NCBI GenBank assembly: GCA_031308135.1
Contig: JAHLJT010004567.1
Coordinates: 29,795,602 to 29,859,601, forward strand
Source of the DNA: Acheta domesticus
Lineage: Eukaryota; Arthropoda; Insecta; Orthoptera; Gryllidae
Direction: 5' to 3'
Length of the DNA: 64,000 nt
Below the pieces are notes generated by a model. That model was not told the DNA's origin. It did not search any database and worked only from the letters and a program-made list of their open reading frames with translations. Made by a program: the position numbers and the translations under genes. Shown piece after piece: positions 45,838-57,374 of this stretch (position 1 is its first letter; each line of letters opens with the position of its first letter).

Positions 45838-46858
45838 GCGGCCGCCCCACCCTGCTCCGCCTCGTCCCGCCCCACCCCGCTCCGCCCCGCCCCCCCGCCC
45901 CCACCCTTTACAACCCCGCTCCGCCCCGCCCCGCGCCCTCCCACCCCGCTCTGCCCCGCCCCGCGCCCTCCCACCCCGCTCCCGCCCCCGCCCCGCCCCA
46001 CCCCTCTCCGCCCCGCCCCACCCCTCTCCGCCCCCGCCCCACCCCTCTCCGCCCCGCCCCGCTCCACCCGTTCCGCCCCGCGCCGCCCCACCCGCTCCGC
46101 CCCGCGCCGCCCCACCCGCTCCGCCCCGCGCCGCCCCGCTCCGCCCCTCCCCACCCCGCTCCGCCCCGCCCCCCGCCCCACCCCACCCCACCCCCGCTCC
46201 GCCCCGCCCCACCCGACCCGCTCCGCCCCGCCCCGCCCCCACCCCGCTCCGCCCCACCCCACCCCCGCTCCGCCCCGCCCCGCGCCCCTCCCACCCCGCT
46301 CCGCCCCGCCCCGCCCCACCCCTCTCCGCCCCGCCCCCGCCCCACCCGTTCCGCCCCGCGCCGCCCCACCCGCTCCGCCCCGCGCCGCCCCACCCCGCTC
46401 CGCCCCGCGCCGCCCCACCCGCTCCGCCCCGCGCCGCCCCGCTCCGCCCTTCCCCACCCCGCGCCGCCCCGCCCCACCCGACCCGTTCCGCCCCGCCCCG
46501 CGCCCTCCCACCCCGCTCCGCCCCGCCCCGCCCCACCCCTCTCCGCCCCGGCCCCGCCCCACCCGTTCCGCCGCGCGCCGCCCTACCCGCTCCGCCCCGC
46601 GCCGCCCCACCCGCTCCGCCCCGCACCGCCCCGCTCCGCCCCTCCCCACCCCCGCGCCGCCCCGCCCCACCCGACCCGTTTCCGCCCCGCCCCGCCCCAC
46701 CCACCCCGCTCCGCCCCGCCCCACCCCACCCCATCCCGCTCCGCCCCGCCCCAACCCACCCCACCCCACCCCACCCCCGCTCCGCCCCACCCCACCCCGC
46801 TCCGCCCCGCCCCACCCCGCTCCGCCCCGCCCCACCCCGCTCCGCCCCGCCGCACCGC
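45838..46858 (+). repeat. 1-kb C-rich minisatellite (GC island 10)
   Basis: The array is built of CCGCCCC/CCACCC/GCTCCG words. A 24-bp unit, CCGCCCCACCCGCTCCGCCC plus CGCG, repeats clearly at about 46085-46130, 46345-46440 and 46580-46625, with shorter variants elsewhere. The plus strand is almost free of A and T, so stops are nearly impossible. This gives open frames of 189-418 codons in most reading frames on both strands (Pro/Arg/Ala on plus, Gly/Arg/Ala on minus). Those frames are artefacts. The minus strand is a dense G-run array able to form quadruplexes. Confidence 0.85.
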
Positions 46859-48134
46859 ACTCTCCGCCGGGCGACTTAAGTGAACTTTCATATTTTGTTT
46901 CCGCGCAAGAGGCGTCTTTCTCGGGATTAAAACGTCCTGATGTTGAAAATTCGCGGCAGCCGGGGCTTTGAGAAATGTCGCGGAGGATGACTTCGGTTTA
47001 CGTGACCCGAGGTTGTTTTCACGCCGTGAACAATACCCTTTTCCTTCGACTGAGGTTCCTGGAAGCGTGATGGCATATCTAAGTGCTTCTGTAAACCAAA
47101 TCGCTTTCTTCGTGGTACGTTTGCACGAAGAGCTGTGCTTTTAACATCGAAAAGTTTTTCCGTGTTTTCATACCATTTGAGACTTTTAATTTCAAATGTA
47201 TCAATAATGTTGAAACTTACTTCTGCTTTTCTTCTAATTTCTTCGTTTCTTACTTTGTCCAACAATGTCAATCCACAGTTTCTTCGCCCATAGTCCATTT
47301 TCATTGAGATAAGTTTATTCTCATTACTTTTCAAAATTTTCCAAACCTCAGATATATATGTGGCAATACTCTGTAGGATAGTCTTATAAATGCTCTTATA
47401 AGAATGTTAATCTTTTAACATTCTTCTTCAGAATTTGACTCCGTATTCAGGGATGTAATTGCCTTGTAGATACTTTTCCTTTTGATATTCTGCACTGATT
47501 ATACTGTGTAGTACCACTATTTTCTGCTGTTTTAGTGCCTAGTTAGGTAATATTCTGGCAGGATTTCAATTTTGGTCCATTGGGTATACATAGAGTCTTG
47601 GTTTCACCTTCTACAACCAGATACTGTTTTATTAACATTTATTTCCTGCCCCCAATTTAAGTACTCTTCATGAAGTTTTCGCAACATAAACGAAACATCA
47701 TCTTCCTCCTCAGCAAAGATGATTTGGTAGTTAAGAAGAAGGAGCATGGAATCGCATAATTAAGAGGAAGCATAATTAAGAGGAAGGAGCATGGAATCGT
47801 CAATTTTTACATCCAGATTACATTTTCTCCTCCAGTAAATCTTCGTTTAAATATAATTTAAACAGAGTAGGAGCTATGCAGCACCCTTGTCGCAAGCCTT
47901 TATTTACAGAAAATGGTTCGGAAAAGTTTCATCCAATTTTAATTTGACTTCCATTCCTGCTTCATAGGCCTTTCACAGCTTTCAATAAGTACATCTTACT
48001 ATTTTGTTTCTCCGTTGCCATCAAAAGTTTATTTAATGGAACTGTGTTGTAGGCTTTTATTAAATCTATGAATACCAGACGAGTTTCTAAATTATGGACA
48101 AGCCATTCATCAATCGCTGTCTTGAATGCTAATA

Positions 48135-49270
48135 CTAGTTGAATGTGGAGTCGCCGACGCTGTAAACTATTTTAAAAGTAAATTCATGTGTTGAAAATTT
48201 CTTTCATACTTCATTTCTTTCATGCGTAGCTTTGTTCAAATATGTTCTTTGAGCATCTGGCATTGGACTTACCAATGAATCGTAGTATCTGTTAATGTTA
48301 TACTTCAGTTCAAAAATTCCCAATACTCAATAACCTTGTATATTAACTCCAAACGGGAAATGAACTGGTCATATTGCAATTTCAAAATTTTAACAACTGT
48401 AAAATAGTACTTACAGGTATATGAATGATGCGACAGCGCAGCTATATTTTTTTACGTTTTGTGTTCTAATATGAACATAAATGATCACCTGTAAGTTATT
48501 CTCTAATGCTAATATAATATGATTCTCCATTAATTCGGAAAATTCTGACGCAAAATCTACAACTACATTTGATTCCGCTGAGTTGCTTAACCCTTCCATA
48601 TTTGTGTCCCCTATTTTAAGATTTTAAAACTCCACAAACTCAGTCTGATTTTTGTTCTGAAGACGAATATATATAAGCATTAAAAGGTTTCTATTTTGTA
48701 TGTTTGTGTGTATAAGTTGTAAGTCATATTAAATTGAAAATCAATTTTTTCTCGCTTAAGATATGTATTGTTTAGTATTTATAGTTCTTGTTTCCTTCGT
48801 ATTCACTTCACGTTCTTCAAATTTAATGTTCCAAGACAAGTTGTAAATTCTACTTCACATTTCACTACAACTAAAATACTTTAGAATTTACAACACATTC
48901 TGCCGGGCGATATTCATTTAACTTTTCTCAAAAATCAGTGTTCCATCCTCATGGAAGACAATTATGGTGTCGCGGACTGAAAATAACCACAGAATAATGG
49001 GGCTTAATCAACGCCACCTTCATAGATCTATTTAGGCGGCGTTGGTTTAATTTCCGTCATACAAAGATCGTAGATCCAAAACACGAAAAAACACGTTTTT
49101 GACAATTTTTTGGAATTTTATGGCCGGATCGAAAAACAAATTATCAGTTCCCCAACAGGGTACCAAGACACGTTCAATGACATCTCATATGTCTCTATTG
49201 GTGCACGGGAAGTGGTTTAGCCGTGAGGCACGGAAATCTCCCCACGTGCACGGTATAGGAGTTTACTCAA
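48135..49270. mobile_element. About 1.1-kb insertion or rearranged block inside the LINE reverse transcriptase
   Basis: The GFRAGRSCTDN block (ending near 49280) and the LVLAFKTAIDEWLVHNLETR block (starting near 48135) are about 30 residues apart in reverse transcriptases but lie over 1.1 kb apart here. The intervening AT-rich DNA has no recognised coding content. Its left edge (48128-48200, GTCGCCGACGCTGTAAACTA) matches 53520-53590. A hairpin TTAATCAACGCCACC with GGCGGCGTTGGTTTAA lies at about 49001-49052. Whether this is an insertion or a rearrangement is not resolved. Confidence 0.5.
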
Positions 49271-49344
49271 ATACTATATAGGGATTATCAGTACATGAGC
49301 GTCCAGCTCTAAAGCCGCTCTGTTCTTCCACATCTATTAGACAT

Positions 49345-49495
49345 AAAGACTCTCTTGCTTTGGTATTGCCAATGCATTGATCAATTTCTTCACATTTATT
49401 TTCCCAAGTAGCATTCTTAGATTTTATAATATCCTTTTTTTGTTTCTCTACTTCTTTGTCTGTACGTCTTTTTGTCATCATCATCTTGGGTACTT
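49345..49495 (-). repeat. Duplicate of 49945-50100 within the LINE
   Basis: CAATGCATTGATCAATTT, CTTCACATTTATTTTCCCAA, GCATTCTTAGATTTTATAAT and TTTTTGTCATCATCATCTTG occur in the same order and orientation in both stretches at about 90% identity. The 50-kb copy sits where the linker belongs, so this one is the misplaced duplicate. Confidence 0.8.
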
Positions 49496-50880
49496 AAATT
49501 TCAAGGCGAAATTTAGTTTTTTTTTCATACAGACGGCTAATACCACCCAGCACAGTTATGCCTCTGTAATTCCCACATTGTTTTCTGTCACCTTTTTTTG
49601 TACATTTTAGACATGTACCCTTCTTTAAAGTCCTCTGCCAGCGTCTCTCCCTTTATACATCTATAGTACAGTTGACAGATAATTTTGAGAAGTACACTAG
49701 GACCATTTTGTAACAGCTCCATACACTGCACCTGGGCCTGGAGACTTTCTATTTTTAAATGTTCTAAGAGACTTTCCAATGTTATTTACTGTAATGTCTT
49801 CCATGTCATTCTATCTTCCATTTAATGTTGTAACCATTGATGAATTCTTTTCTGTCTTCTTTCACCAATTCTTTATAATATTATTTCCATTGTTGTAGGC
49901 TTATAAATTGTAAGGCTGAACTCATTTGTTCTTAAATTTTTATGTTTCCAAGACTCTCTTGCCTTGATATTGACAATGCATTGATCAATTTTCTTCACAT
50001 TTATTTTCCCAAATAGCATTCTTAGATTTTATAATGTCCTTTTTGGTTTCTCTACTTATTTGTCCAGTGCATCTTTTTGTCATCATCATCTTGGGCACTT
50101 AGCCATTTTCTACAAGCATTTTCTTTCTGTCTTACTTTCCTTTCTAAAGAACTATTCAACCACATATCACTTATTTTACCTTTATCACTTCCTGCTTCTC
50201 CAAGGCTCTCGTAAGCAGCGTCATGAATAGCTCTTACTATTTCGTCGTAGAGAGATTGGTTAGTTGTGTAATCTATATTTGATCGATTTCCACTGAGTCT
50301 GAGTTACATAGAAAATTTATTGATAGGTCAGTTAGAAGATGAAGTTTATGTTCCGAGATTTTTATGCTGATAGGTGTGTCTTGAATATCATTTTGTTGGG
50401 TTTTATTCACAAATGGAAGATACAATTTTGACCTCAGCACATAATGATCTACGTTGTATTTTGCACCCTCATATACTTTGATGTCTTCCACTTTGACGTG
50501 GTTGTTATGTTTGCCAAGTACGTAATTTATTATTATTCTTGTTCCTCTAATCCGTGTAAATTTGTGAATATCCTTATGTTTAAAGAAACCATTCCAGATT
50601 TTTAGACCATTTGGGTACACACTTCTATTAGGCTTTTACCATTGTCATTCACAGTTTCCTCGTCGTACCTTTCGACCTCATCATTTTGGATTTGCCTTCC
50701 TACTCTACCATTAAAATCCCCAAGTAAATATATATATATCTTTTCTATTCCATCTAAGACACTTGTCAATAGATTAAAAAATGCAATTTTCTCTGTTTCA
50801 GGAGCATCGGTTTTTGGGGCATTTATACCTATAAAATATTTCACCGTAATAATTTACACTGTAATCATTTGGAGAAAATG

Positions 50881-51633
50881 AAATAATTCAGGTGATCATG
50901 ATTTTATAGGTTTTACAAACGTTTTTAATATAATACGTAATAAATAGAGGCGTAGCCTCCATAAACAGTGATTAGGTAGAACTGATAAATTTTACGGCTT
51001 TTGGGACTTTTCGTTCTAAAAGATAATATTTATTTACTTAATTATTTATGTCTTAAAGACAGTTTCTAGAGCTGGTTTTTTTCATCAATTTTCTAGATGA
51101 AAATTTTAGGATAAGTGGGTGACGTCACCTTTCATTTTTTAATACCATTTTCTGTACGCTTGGCTACTTTTAATATACTTTTTATTATTAATAAACTAAA
51201 AACAACAGAAAATACTAAAATGAATTGCATGGGAATTCTTTATAGTTTTCGTGAGATTCAGCTGAGAGTATATGAAATATTGGATGCAATTTATTGAGTG
51301 TAGGTATGCTGAATTGACAAACCTCATTTGTATTTACCAATGATTAAAAATCTTCTCTTCACGCAAAGGCAGCGTCTAACATGTCGGGAAGAAAATTTGG
51401 AAAAATTGCTACCATGAACTATGCGGTCGAACTGGTCTTCCTCCCCGCCCGTCCTCGCCCCGCCCCACGCTTTTTTTGCATAAAAAAGGAAGTAAATCAT
51501 TTTTCTATCAATGGCTTTGAGTGTTATTCTTATATTGTTTTCTGTCAACACTGATCAGTAGGGGCACATTTTAAAGAAATGACTTTTTTTCCACTTTCGA
51601 ACAACGTCTTTTAGTACAGTCATTAATTTTATG
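50881..51633. other. AT-rich stretch, no gene seen
   Basis: A short TGACGTCA palindrome (GTGACGTCACC) occurs at about 51119. A 45-bp C-rich run lies at about 51430-51472. No gene is recognised. Confidence 0.5.
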
Positions 51634-51832
51634 TTATGACAAAAGAAAATGGCACTTTTTCATATGGTAATTTTGCATTTTTCTTCAATTTCGACTAATA
51701 AAGCATTGTTTTAATTTTTCCGTTATTTTTAAACCATTTTTCGTTGATATAATCTTTTTTAATACAATTTGAATTGTGCTTACTTCAAACAGTATTTACG
51801 AGATGCAACCAATGTTCTCCTCAGAATTCGTG
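51634..51832 (+). repeat. Dispersed repeat shared with 540-742
   Basis: Same order of words as at 540-742: ATGACAAAAGAAAATGGC, TTTCGACTAATAA, TTACTTCAAACAGTATTTAC and GAGATGCAACCAATGTTCTC. Confidence 0.55.
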
Positions 51833-52079
51833 AGTAGACTTCTTGGTTCACTTGAAAGAAAGGACTATTACATTAGTAACATGTCCAAGAACTTGTTGAG
51901 TTGTTCATCTGAAATAGTTTTGCTAAACAGTTTTTACGTCATTTTTCTTTGTTTTTATGGCATTTTAAAAACATTTTAAGATAATTTTTGTCGATGTTTT
52001 AGGGCATCAAACTCTCCCCTTACTGACCAGAATGAAAAATGTCCCACAAAAGTAGCGGTCATAAGACGTAGTGCGTAGT
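51833..52079. other. AT-rich gap, no gene seen
   Basis: Nothing is recognised. Confidence 0.5.
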
Positions 52080-52640
52080 GTCCGGATGAGGCGAGGCGTT
52101 CGCCCGCTCGCGTGACCCACCCGAGGCGCAGCTCTCGCCCTGGCGGTCGCTGGCGCAACCCGCGCCAATTAGAGGGCGACCGCCATCGCATTCGCTTCCT
52201 GTCAACACTGCCGCGCGCCCGTCGAAGCCCCGGCCCGCCTCCGCCGCCATCTCCATCTCCGCCGCAGCCGCGTCCGTGACGGCGCCAATTTCGTGACGTC
52301 ATCGCGCGGGGCGTGGCGGAGCGACGCGCGCGGGCGGGGCGGGAGGAGGGGCGCGGAGGCGGGGATGCGTGGCGGGAAGGGGGCGGGGGAAGATTTATTT
52401 CCGGGCTGGGGTCTCGCATTTCCGCCTGCAAGTGGCCCCCTTGTGACTCAATTAACAGCGCGCAGGAATCCCCTCGCTGCGCCCCCCCCTGCTCCGCCCC
52501 CCGCCCCCGCCCCCTTGCCGTGACGCAGCGCTCGCCGACGCCGCCGGGCGACGATTACCGCGTCGCTGCTGTGACGTTGGCGCAGTATCGCCAACCTCCT
52601 GGGCGGAGATTGGGATGAACAGAGGCACGGGAGGGGCCAA
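52080..52640. promoter_or_regulatory. GC/CpG-rich island 11 with CRE
   Basis: CpG-dense block with CGTGACGTCATCG, a CRE core TGACGTCA at 52294-52301, next to GCGCCAATTTCG, plus GCGCCAATTAGAGG near 52163 and CTCAATTAACAGCG near 52447. A C-rich stretch (52480-52515) follows. The minus frame at 51976-52431 is Arg/Pro/Gly-rich without a domain. A CpG-island promoter or enhancer is plausible but unproven. Confidence 0.5.
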
Positions 52641-52985
52641 AAGTGAGCAATATAGAGCCCTTTTCAAGTTCATGGTGTTTGGGCGTGTGCGCCTGTTGGT
52701 GGAAAGTTGTGAACGTCGCAACGATTGCTACCGATTTCGTCAATAAATAGTTGGATAAAGTAGAAAATAAGTCTGTAACACCATTTGTTTTTATATGGGA
52801 ATATACGTTACTTAGATATTTTATAATATTGTTATAATTCATTTGTCTTTACAAGCAGTGAAATTCTTGTAAATTCAAAATTATACTCTCTTACTTGTAT
52901 AAGGTAGTAGAGGCATAGCTCCACTTGTACTTGAGTGAGTAAGGGAGGGAATATTGATTTCCACCCTCACCCACTCAATTACACA
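52641..52985. other. AT-rich gap, no gene seen
   Basis: Nothing is recognised. Confidence 0.5.
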
Positions 52986-53590
52986 GGGAATATTGATTCC
53001 TTCCCCACCCAATCCCGCTCCACTGAAACACTCAGGTTATCAGTGTCGTAAGTGTTCTGCATGTTATGGAATTAAGGTTCAGTGAACGAGAGTTGTACCA
53101 CTAACCCTGATTTTAGTTTTTCATTATAATTGTTTTTCTTTGTCTCTAGGTTTCCAGTCTGTTATTTCAGAGCATAAGTTCATCTTTTCATCGGTCTACC
53201 GGGTTAATTTCTTTCTTTTGGTTGTTTTCGCATATAACCTTCACAATTCTTTATTCTGAAATGCGAGGTACTACTCTTTCCAATTCATTCCGCAAAACAT
53301 GTGTTCATTCAATGACTTGTGGTGCTCTTTTATGTTGTTGGGCCTTACATTGTCCATTCTCGAAACTCCCTGTATTTTCTTAGGTTTTTCTCAAGTATTT
53401 GTTTTGCCCTTGCTGTTTCCGAAGTACTTTCTGCTCCATAAGCAAGTACTAACCTTATTAAAGATATGTAAGTTCTTACATTAGGTTTGAAGCATAGAGA
53501 TTTATTTCGTCACTAGTTGAATAAGACGTTGCCGACGCTTTAAACTGTTTTAAAAATATTTTCATATGTTAAAGATTTCTTTTATGCCAG
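52986..53590 (-). pseudogene. LINE C-terminal fragment
   Basis: On the minus strand at about 53480-53340, IRLVLAYGAESTSETARAKQ and ILEKNLRKYREF resemble the post-catalytic region of LINE reverse transcriptases (RPV.TYG.E.W......L...E...LR.I.G). Further pieces with KERN, a stop and PGRPMKR near 53200 resemble the GRPRKRW tail. Stops are frequent. The upstream edge, GTTGCCGACGCTTTAAACTG, is shared with 48140-48200. Confidence 0.5.
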
Positions 53591-53691
53591 TGTCAAACAC
53601 AATGGAACTTTAAACACACAGTTTTATGATTCTCTCTTCCTTGGGCATAGCAGGTAAAAAGTTCTCTAACAAGAATAAAAATTAAGTAATA

Positions 53692-56158
53692 AAACTAGTG
53701 GTGCTACAACAGCACTTACTTTCCCGTATTAGAGGAAACTGCTATATAGTACTGAAATATTGCACTTTGTGCGCTACTAACATCTTAGCTTACAACTCAC
53801 TGTTTCCATCGCAGTGTTGTCAGAACTGTGTGAATTCTACAACTGCACAAAATTTAATACAAACGTTTTGTAAACCTATATTGGAAAAAGAAGCCTGATA
53901 ACCTGGACAATATAGAAATGCATTCCATAGGGCCATGATTAGAGAAGAGTATTTTAAAACCATGCAACAAATTCTCTACTCACTACAAATGCTACAGCAT
54001 TTGGCGCGAAAACTGAATATTTTCATGCAGATATCAACATAAATTAGACAATTAACTCCTTTTCATACAGCTCCTTCAGGTCACAACAATGATACGTAAT
54101 TCACAGAAATTCGTGAGCCCAAAGTGAATTCCATTGTTGCAGACCCTGCATTGTCGATATTCTGAGAGCTATTAATTCTTTTTACTTAATTCAAATATTT
54201 CAAAATAAACTATTTATAAAATATTAATGTGTAAGTGTATAACAAAAGTTCTAATGTAAGAAACGAAGAAAGAAATAATATACAAAATTGACCATTCTAA
54301 TTTACGACGCACCCAGCTGTCCGAAGCGCTGTAAATTTACAGCGGGCTATTATGTTTGTCACAAAATTATAGAAAAGCTACTTGTATTTTGAAAAAATTA
54401 ATCATGACCTTATTTGAAGATGTGGTTTTGATAAATACATGTAATTCAGAAACAAATGTATTTTTAAAATTTTAGTTGTGAGAATACGACGAAAGCGAAG
54501 CGCAGTCAATTCCGAGCGGACTTTCGTTTGTCAGGAAATTATAGAAAAAACAACTCATGTTTTCAAAAAATTCAACACGACCTTATTTGAATGGCACAGA
54601 CTTTCCCGTATTAGTTTTCTATTTTCCTGGGTCTTCGCTAGCTATTCGGAATTGCCACATACTCTTTCTTGCCAGCTACCATCTATCATCGCCAAAAGTA
54701 CATTTTTTTGTCATTTTCTTAATTTTTCGGTTTCCTATTGGTAGAACAGAAACATTAATTTTAGAATATTAAAGAACACAAAAACCTAGCCGTAAATGGC
54801 AATTTTCTTTTAAAAATTATGTGCCGTTTAAGAGAAAATGGCGTTTTAGCACTGCTAAAAATGCGAAATTTGAAGCTCATTTTCACAGAAAATTTTTGAG
54901 TTTTCAAAATACTTTATTTGAAGTTATTTGAAGCACTTCTACTCACAAATATAATCATCTTTACAAATTGCGGATAATGTGCTTATTAAAGATGTGAGAG
55001 ATCTTTCAAAAAATTTACATTTATATAATTTTTGAAAAAAACAAAAAAACTAAAAATAAACTTCACGCTATACTAATGAGTGTAATTAGCACTATCCGTT
55101 ACAAAAGTTTCAAGAAAAAAATTGCAGCCATATACGAGAAAATGGCGTTTGAGCATTTCTGAAAATGCCGAAATTTGAGCTACTTTTCACAGAAAACGGT
55201 AGTGTTTTCGAGAAACTTTACTTGACATTATTTAAAGCATACATACTCGTAAATATGATAATGTAAAAAAAAGTCGCTGATAATGTAAATATTAACGACG
55301 TGAGAGACAAGTAAAAAAATTTACATTTTGGTAATTTTTGAAAAAACCAACCGATATACCAAAATGGCTTTTATGTCATTGATAGAGTACATTTACCACT
55401 ATCCCTACCAAAAATTTAAAGAAAAAATTTGGAGCTGTTTTTGAGAAAATTTTGTTTTTGTAATTTTTTAAAATTGCACATATTGCACGAAAACTACCAA
55501 AACTGTGAAAAACATTTACATGACCTTTATTAAAGAACACAATATGCAGAACAAATTTTATTTGAAGAAAAAATCGCTATCTTCAATTTTGTTGTTGGAG
55601 AAAGACGCCGAAAAAAATTGAAACTTTCACAATTTTCGAAAATTCAGAGCTGTACGTGAAAATCGGACCTATGCCATGTTAAAAAGTGTATTTTCCTCTA
55701 TTCATACAAGAAATTTAAAGAAAAACTTTGGAGCCGTTTTTGAGAAAATGTTGAAAATCCCCTGGGGGCTTCATATAAAGTACCCCCAAATTTTAAAGAA
55801 TCTTTTTCAAAATCACAAAGCTTCGACTAGAATTAGATCGACTGGGGAATATCAATTTTGAAGAAAATCGACCGAACGGTTTAGGCGCTAGCGTTGACCA
55901 CAGACGGACAGACGGACGGAATGCCGTCAATCGATTTTTAAGTATAAAGAAGCAACAAATCATGGATTTTGACCACACCACGTGTTAGGGGATTTGTTTT
56001 TCTTAATTTAGCAACTGGTTTTATCCACTTATTCGTTTTCACGGCCCGGCAATTAATTTTTTTCCGCCGAAAATTGGCCATTTTTTCGCGCAGCATTACA
56101 TAACTTTCCCTATACTACGTATACCACTCCGTGTATACGTACGTATACGGGAAAGTAA
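53692..56158 (-). mobile_element. Full-length HINE/DINE-1-like element, longest copy
   Basis: Read on the minus strand from 56158: ACTTTCCCGTATACG and its palindrome, GGCCATTTTTTCGCG-complement words, a GTCCGTCT run near 55915, then four 305-bp units, then the GCTAGCGAAGACC segment with an internal ATACGGGAAAGTCTGTGCC. Next come two 173-bp units (boundaries CCTTATTTGA at 54581 and 54408), then the 3' module shared with 19863-20605. The end is TAATACGGGAAAGT, GTGCTGTTGTAGCAC and CACTAG, abutting TTTT. Both flanks are A/T-runs. The extra 173-bp unit explains most of its greater length over 18300-20605. There is no coding capacity. Confidence 0.8.
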
Positions 56159-57000
56159 AAACAAACAAATGTGTGGTAGCAACTCTTTTTGTCGGATGCT
56201 CTTCCAGGCTCCGGCAACTTCCCACCCCAAGATGCGGCGTTGTTCTGAGAGTTCTTTCAGTATGTTATCAGGCGGCTTATTAAAGAAAATGCGTACATTA
56301 GAAAGCTCCTATTCTACTACTTACCGTTCCGTTCTTATAGATTTATATTAGAATATAATTTGATGGTTGAAATTATCTTGCACGAGAGGGTCAATGTGTT
56401 AGCACTGTCGTATGTGCTACACATAACAAAATTATCATAAATAATGTAACGAGAAGTGCTGTGTTAGCTGGTAAATTCATGACCCGCATAGCGAGGAGTC
56501 AATTTACCGCTCTTACACCACTTCGAGTGATATTTAATGTGACTGTTTAACTTACAAGTATCTAATTTTGTGGTATCAAATGCTTTAACCAAGTCATTGC
56601 AATAAACATGCCGTTTTATTAAATTATTTTCTGCATTTTTCTTAACGTAAAAATTCCGTCACTTGTGATTGTACAACTTTAATATCCCATTGTTCGCCAC
56701 ACAAGACAATTAATTCTGTTAAATTGTAGTGGATCTCTTTAATAGTCAATTTTACAACTTTGCAGAGCTTTTGTCTCTGAAATTTTCTGGAATTTCTTCG
56801 TTATCCTTCATGAACATTGGCAAGCTGCTTGTTTGCTTCTCTTTCGAACTTTGACTTGAAATTTTTGTTTTATTAGTTCCATAATATCTCTAGACACTAT
56901 TTTGCTCCATATTTGATCATCATATTAGGTATTTCGTCTAACATGAGTGATTGTCGATTTCAGATTTTTAACTACACCAAGCATACCAGCTTCTGTCTGT
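56159..57000 (-). pseudogene. Possible LINE reverse transcriptase scrap
   Basis: The minus strand at about 56640-56545 reads NNLIKRHVYCNDLVKAFDT, resembling the catalytic FIDL.KAFDT block with CND for the usual aspartate-containing context. Upstream (about 56990-56680) a mostly open stretch includes FKSKFEREANKQLANVHE. Downstream, the segment near 56330-56170 includes NILKELSEQRRILGWEVAG. Stops and frameshifts are frequent, and the call rests mainly on one motif. Confidence 0.35.
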
Positions 57001-57340
57001 TCTATTTTGATAGTAAAGTATTTTTTGCAGTATAAATGTTGCAGTATTTAGAGAGAATAGGAAGGTAAAATATTTGAACAGGCGTTTTCTTTAATGTTTG
57101 TAAAATGAATGAACTGTTATTCTTTGTTACGTTGATTAAGAATCTTTTTCTGTGCATCTAATGTCTCTTTGCATGCCACTAGAGTATACTTACCAGAGAT
57201 ATTTTTCTTTTTCTTATTCTTAAGCTACTTTTGTTCCTGATCCGCATGTAGAAATCGTATGGTATGCATTATTTTCACACTAAAAATAATAATTTATAAA
57301 TTGCGAAATCTTGGCACAAGTCCTTCTGGTTTACAATGCT

Positions 57341-57374
<34 letters not shown>

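Larger units (their letters stand above)
46927..50880 (-). pseudogene. LINE ORF2 (endonuclease plus reverse transcriptase), rearranged
   Basis: Minus-strand order from high to low coordinate: the endonuclease C-terminal half at 50844-50602 with LLGDFNGRVGRQIQN, and 50620-50273 with RGTRIIINYVLGKHNNHVKV and the SDHYLV-equivalent NVDHYVL. Then a linker at about 50100-49930, and reverse transcriptase pieces LAEDFKEGYMSKMYKKR and GNYRGITVLGG (49650-49540), EQSGFRAGRSCTDN (about 49325), LETRLVFIDLIKAYNTVP (about 48075), LRQGCCIAPTLFKLYL (about 47890) and IIFAEEED in place of FADD (about 47715). The C-terminal RNEEIRRKAEVSF...WYENTEK lies at 47334-47100. Many stops, an internal duplication and a 1.1-kb insertion make it dead. 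The clade is not settled. Confidence 0.8.

Noticed and set aside
45664..46971. Open frames of 189 to 418 codons on both strands
   Set aside because: They overlap in nearly every frame because the C-rich minisatellite contains almost no A or T and so no stops. Composition is Pro/Arg/Ala or Gly/Arg/Ala with no domain.
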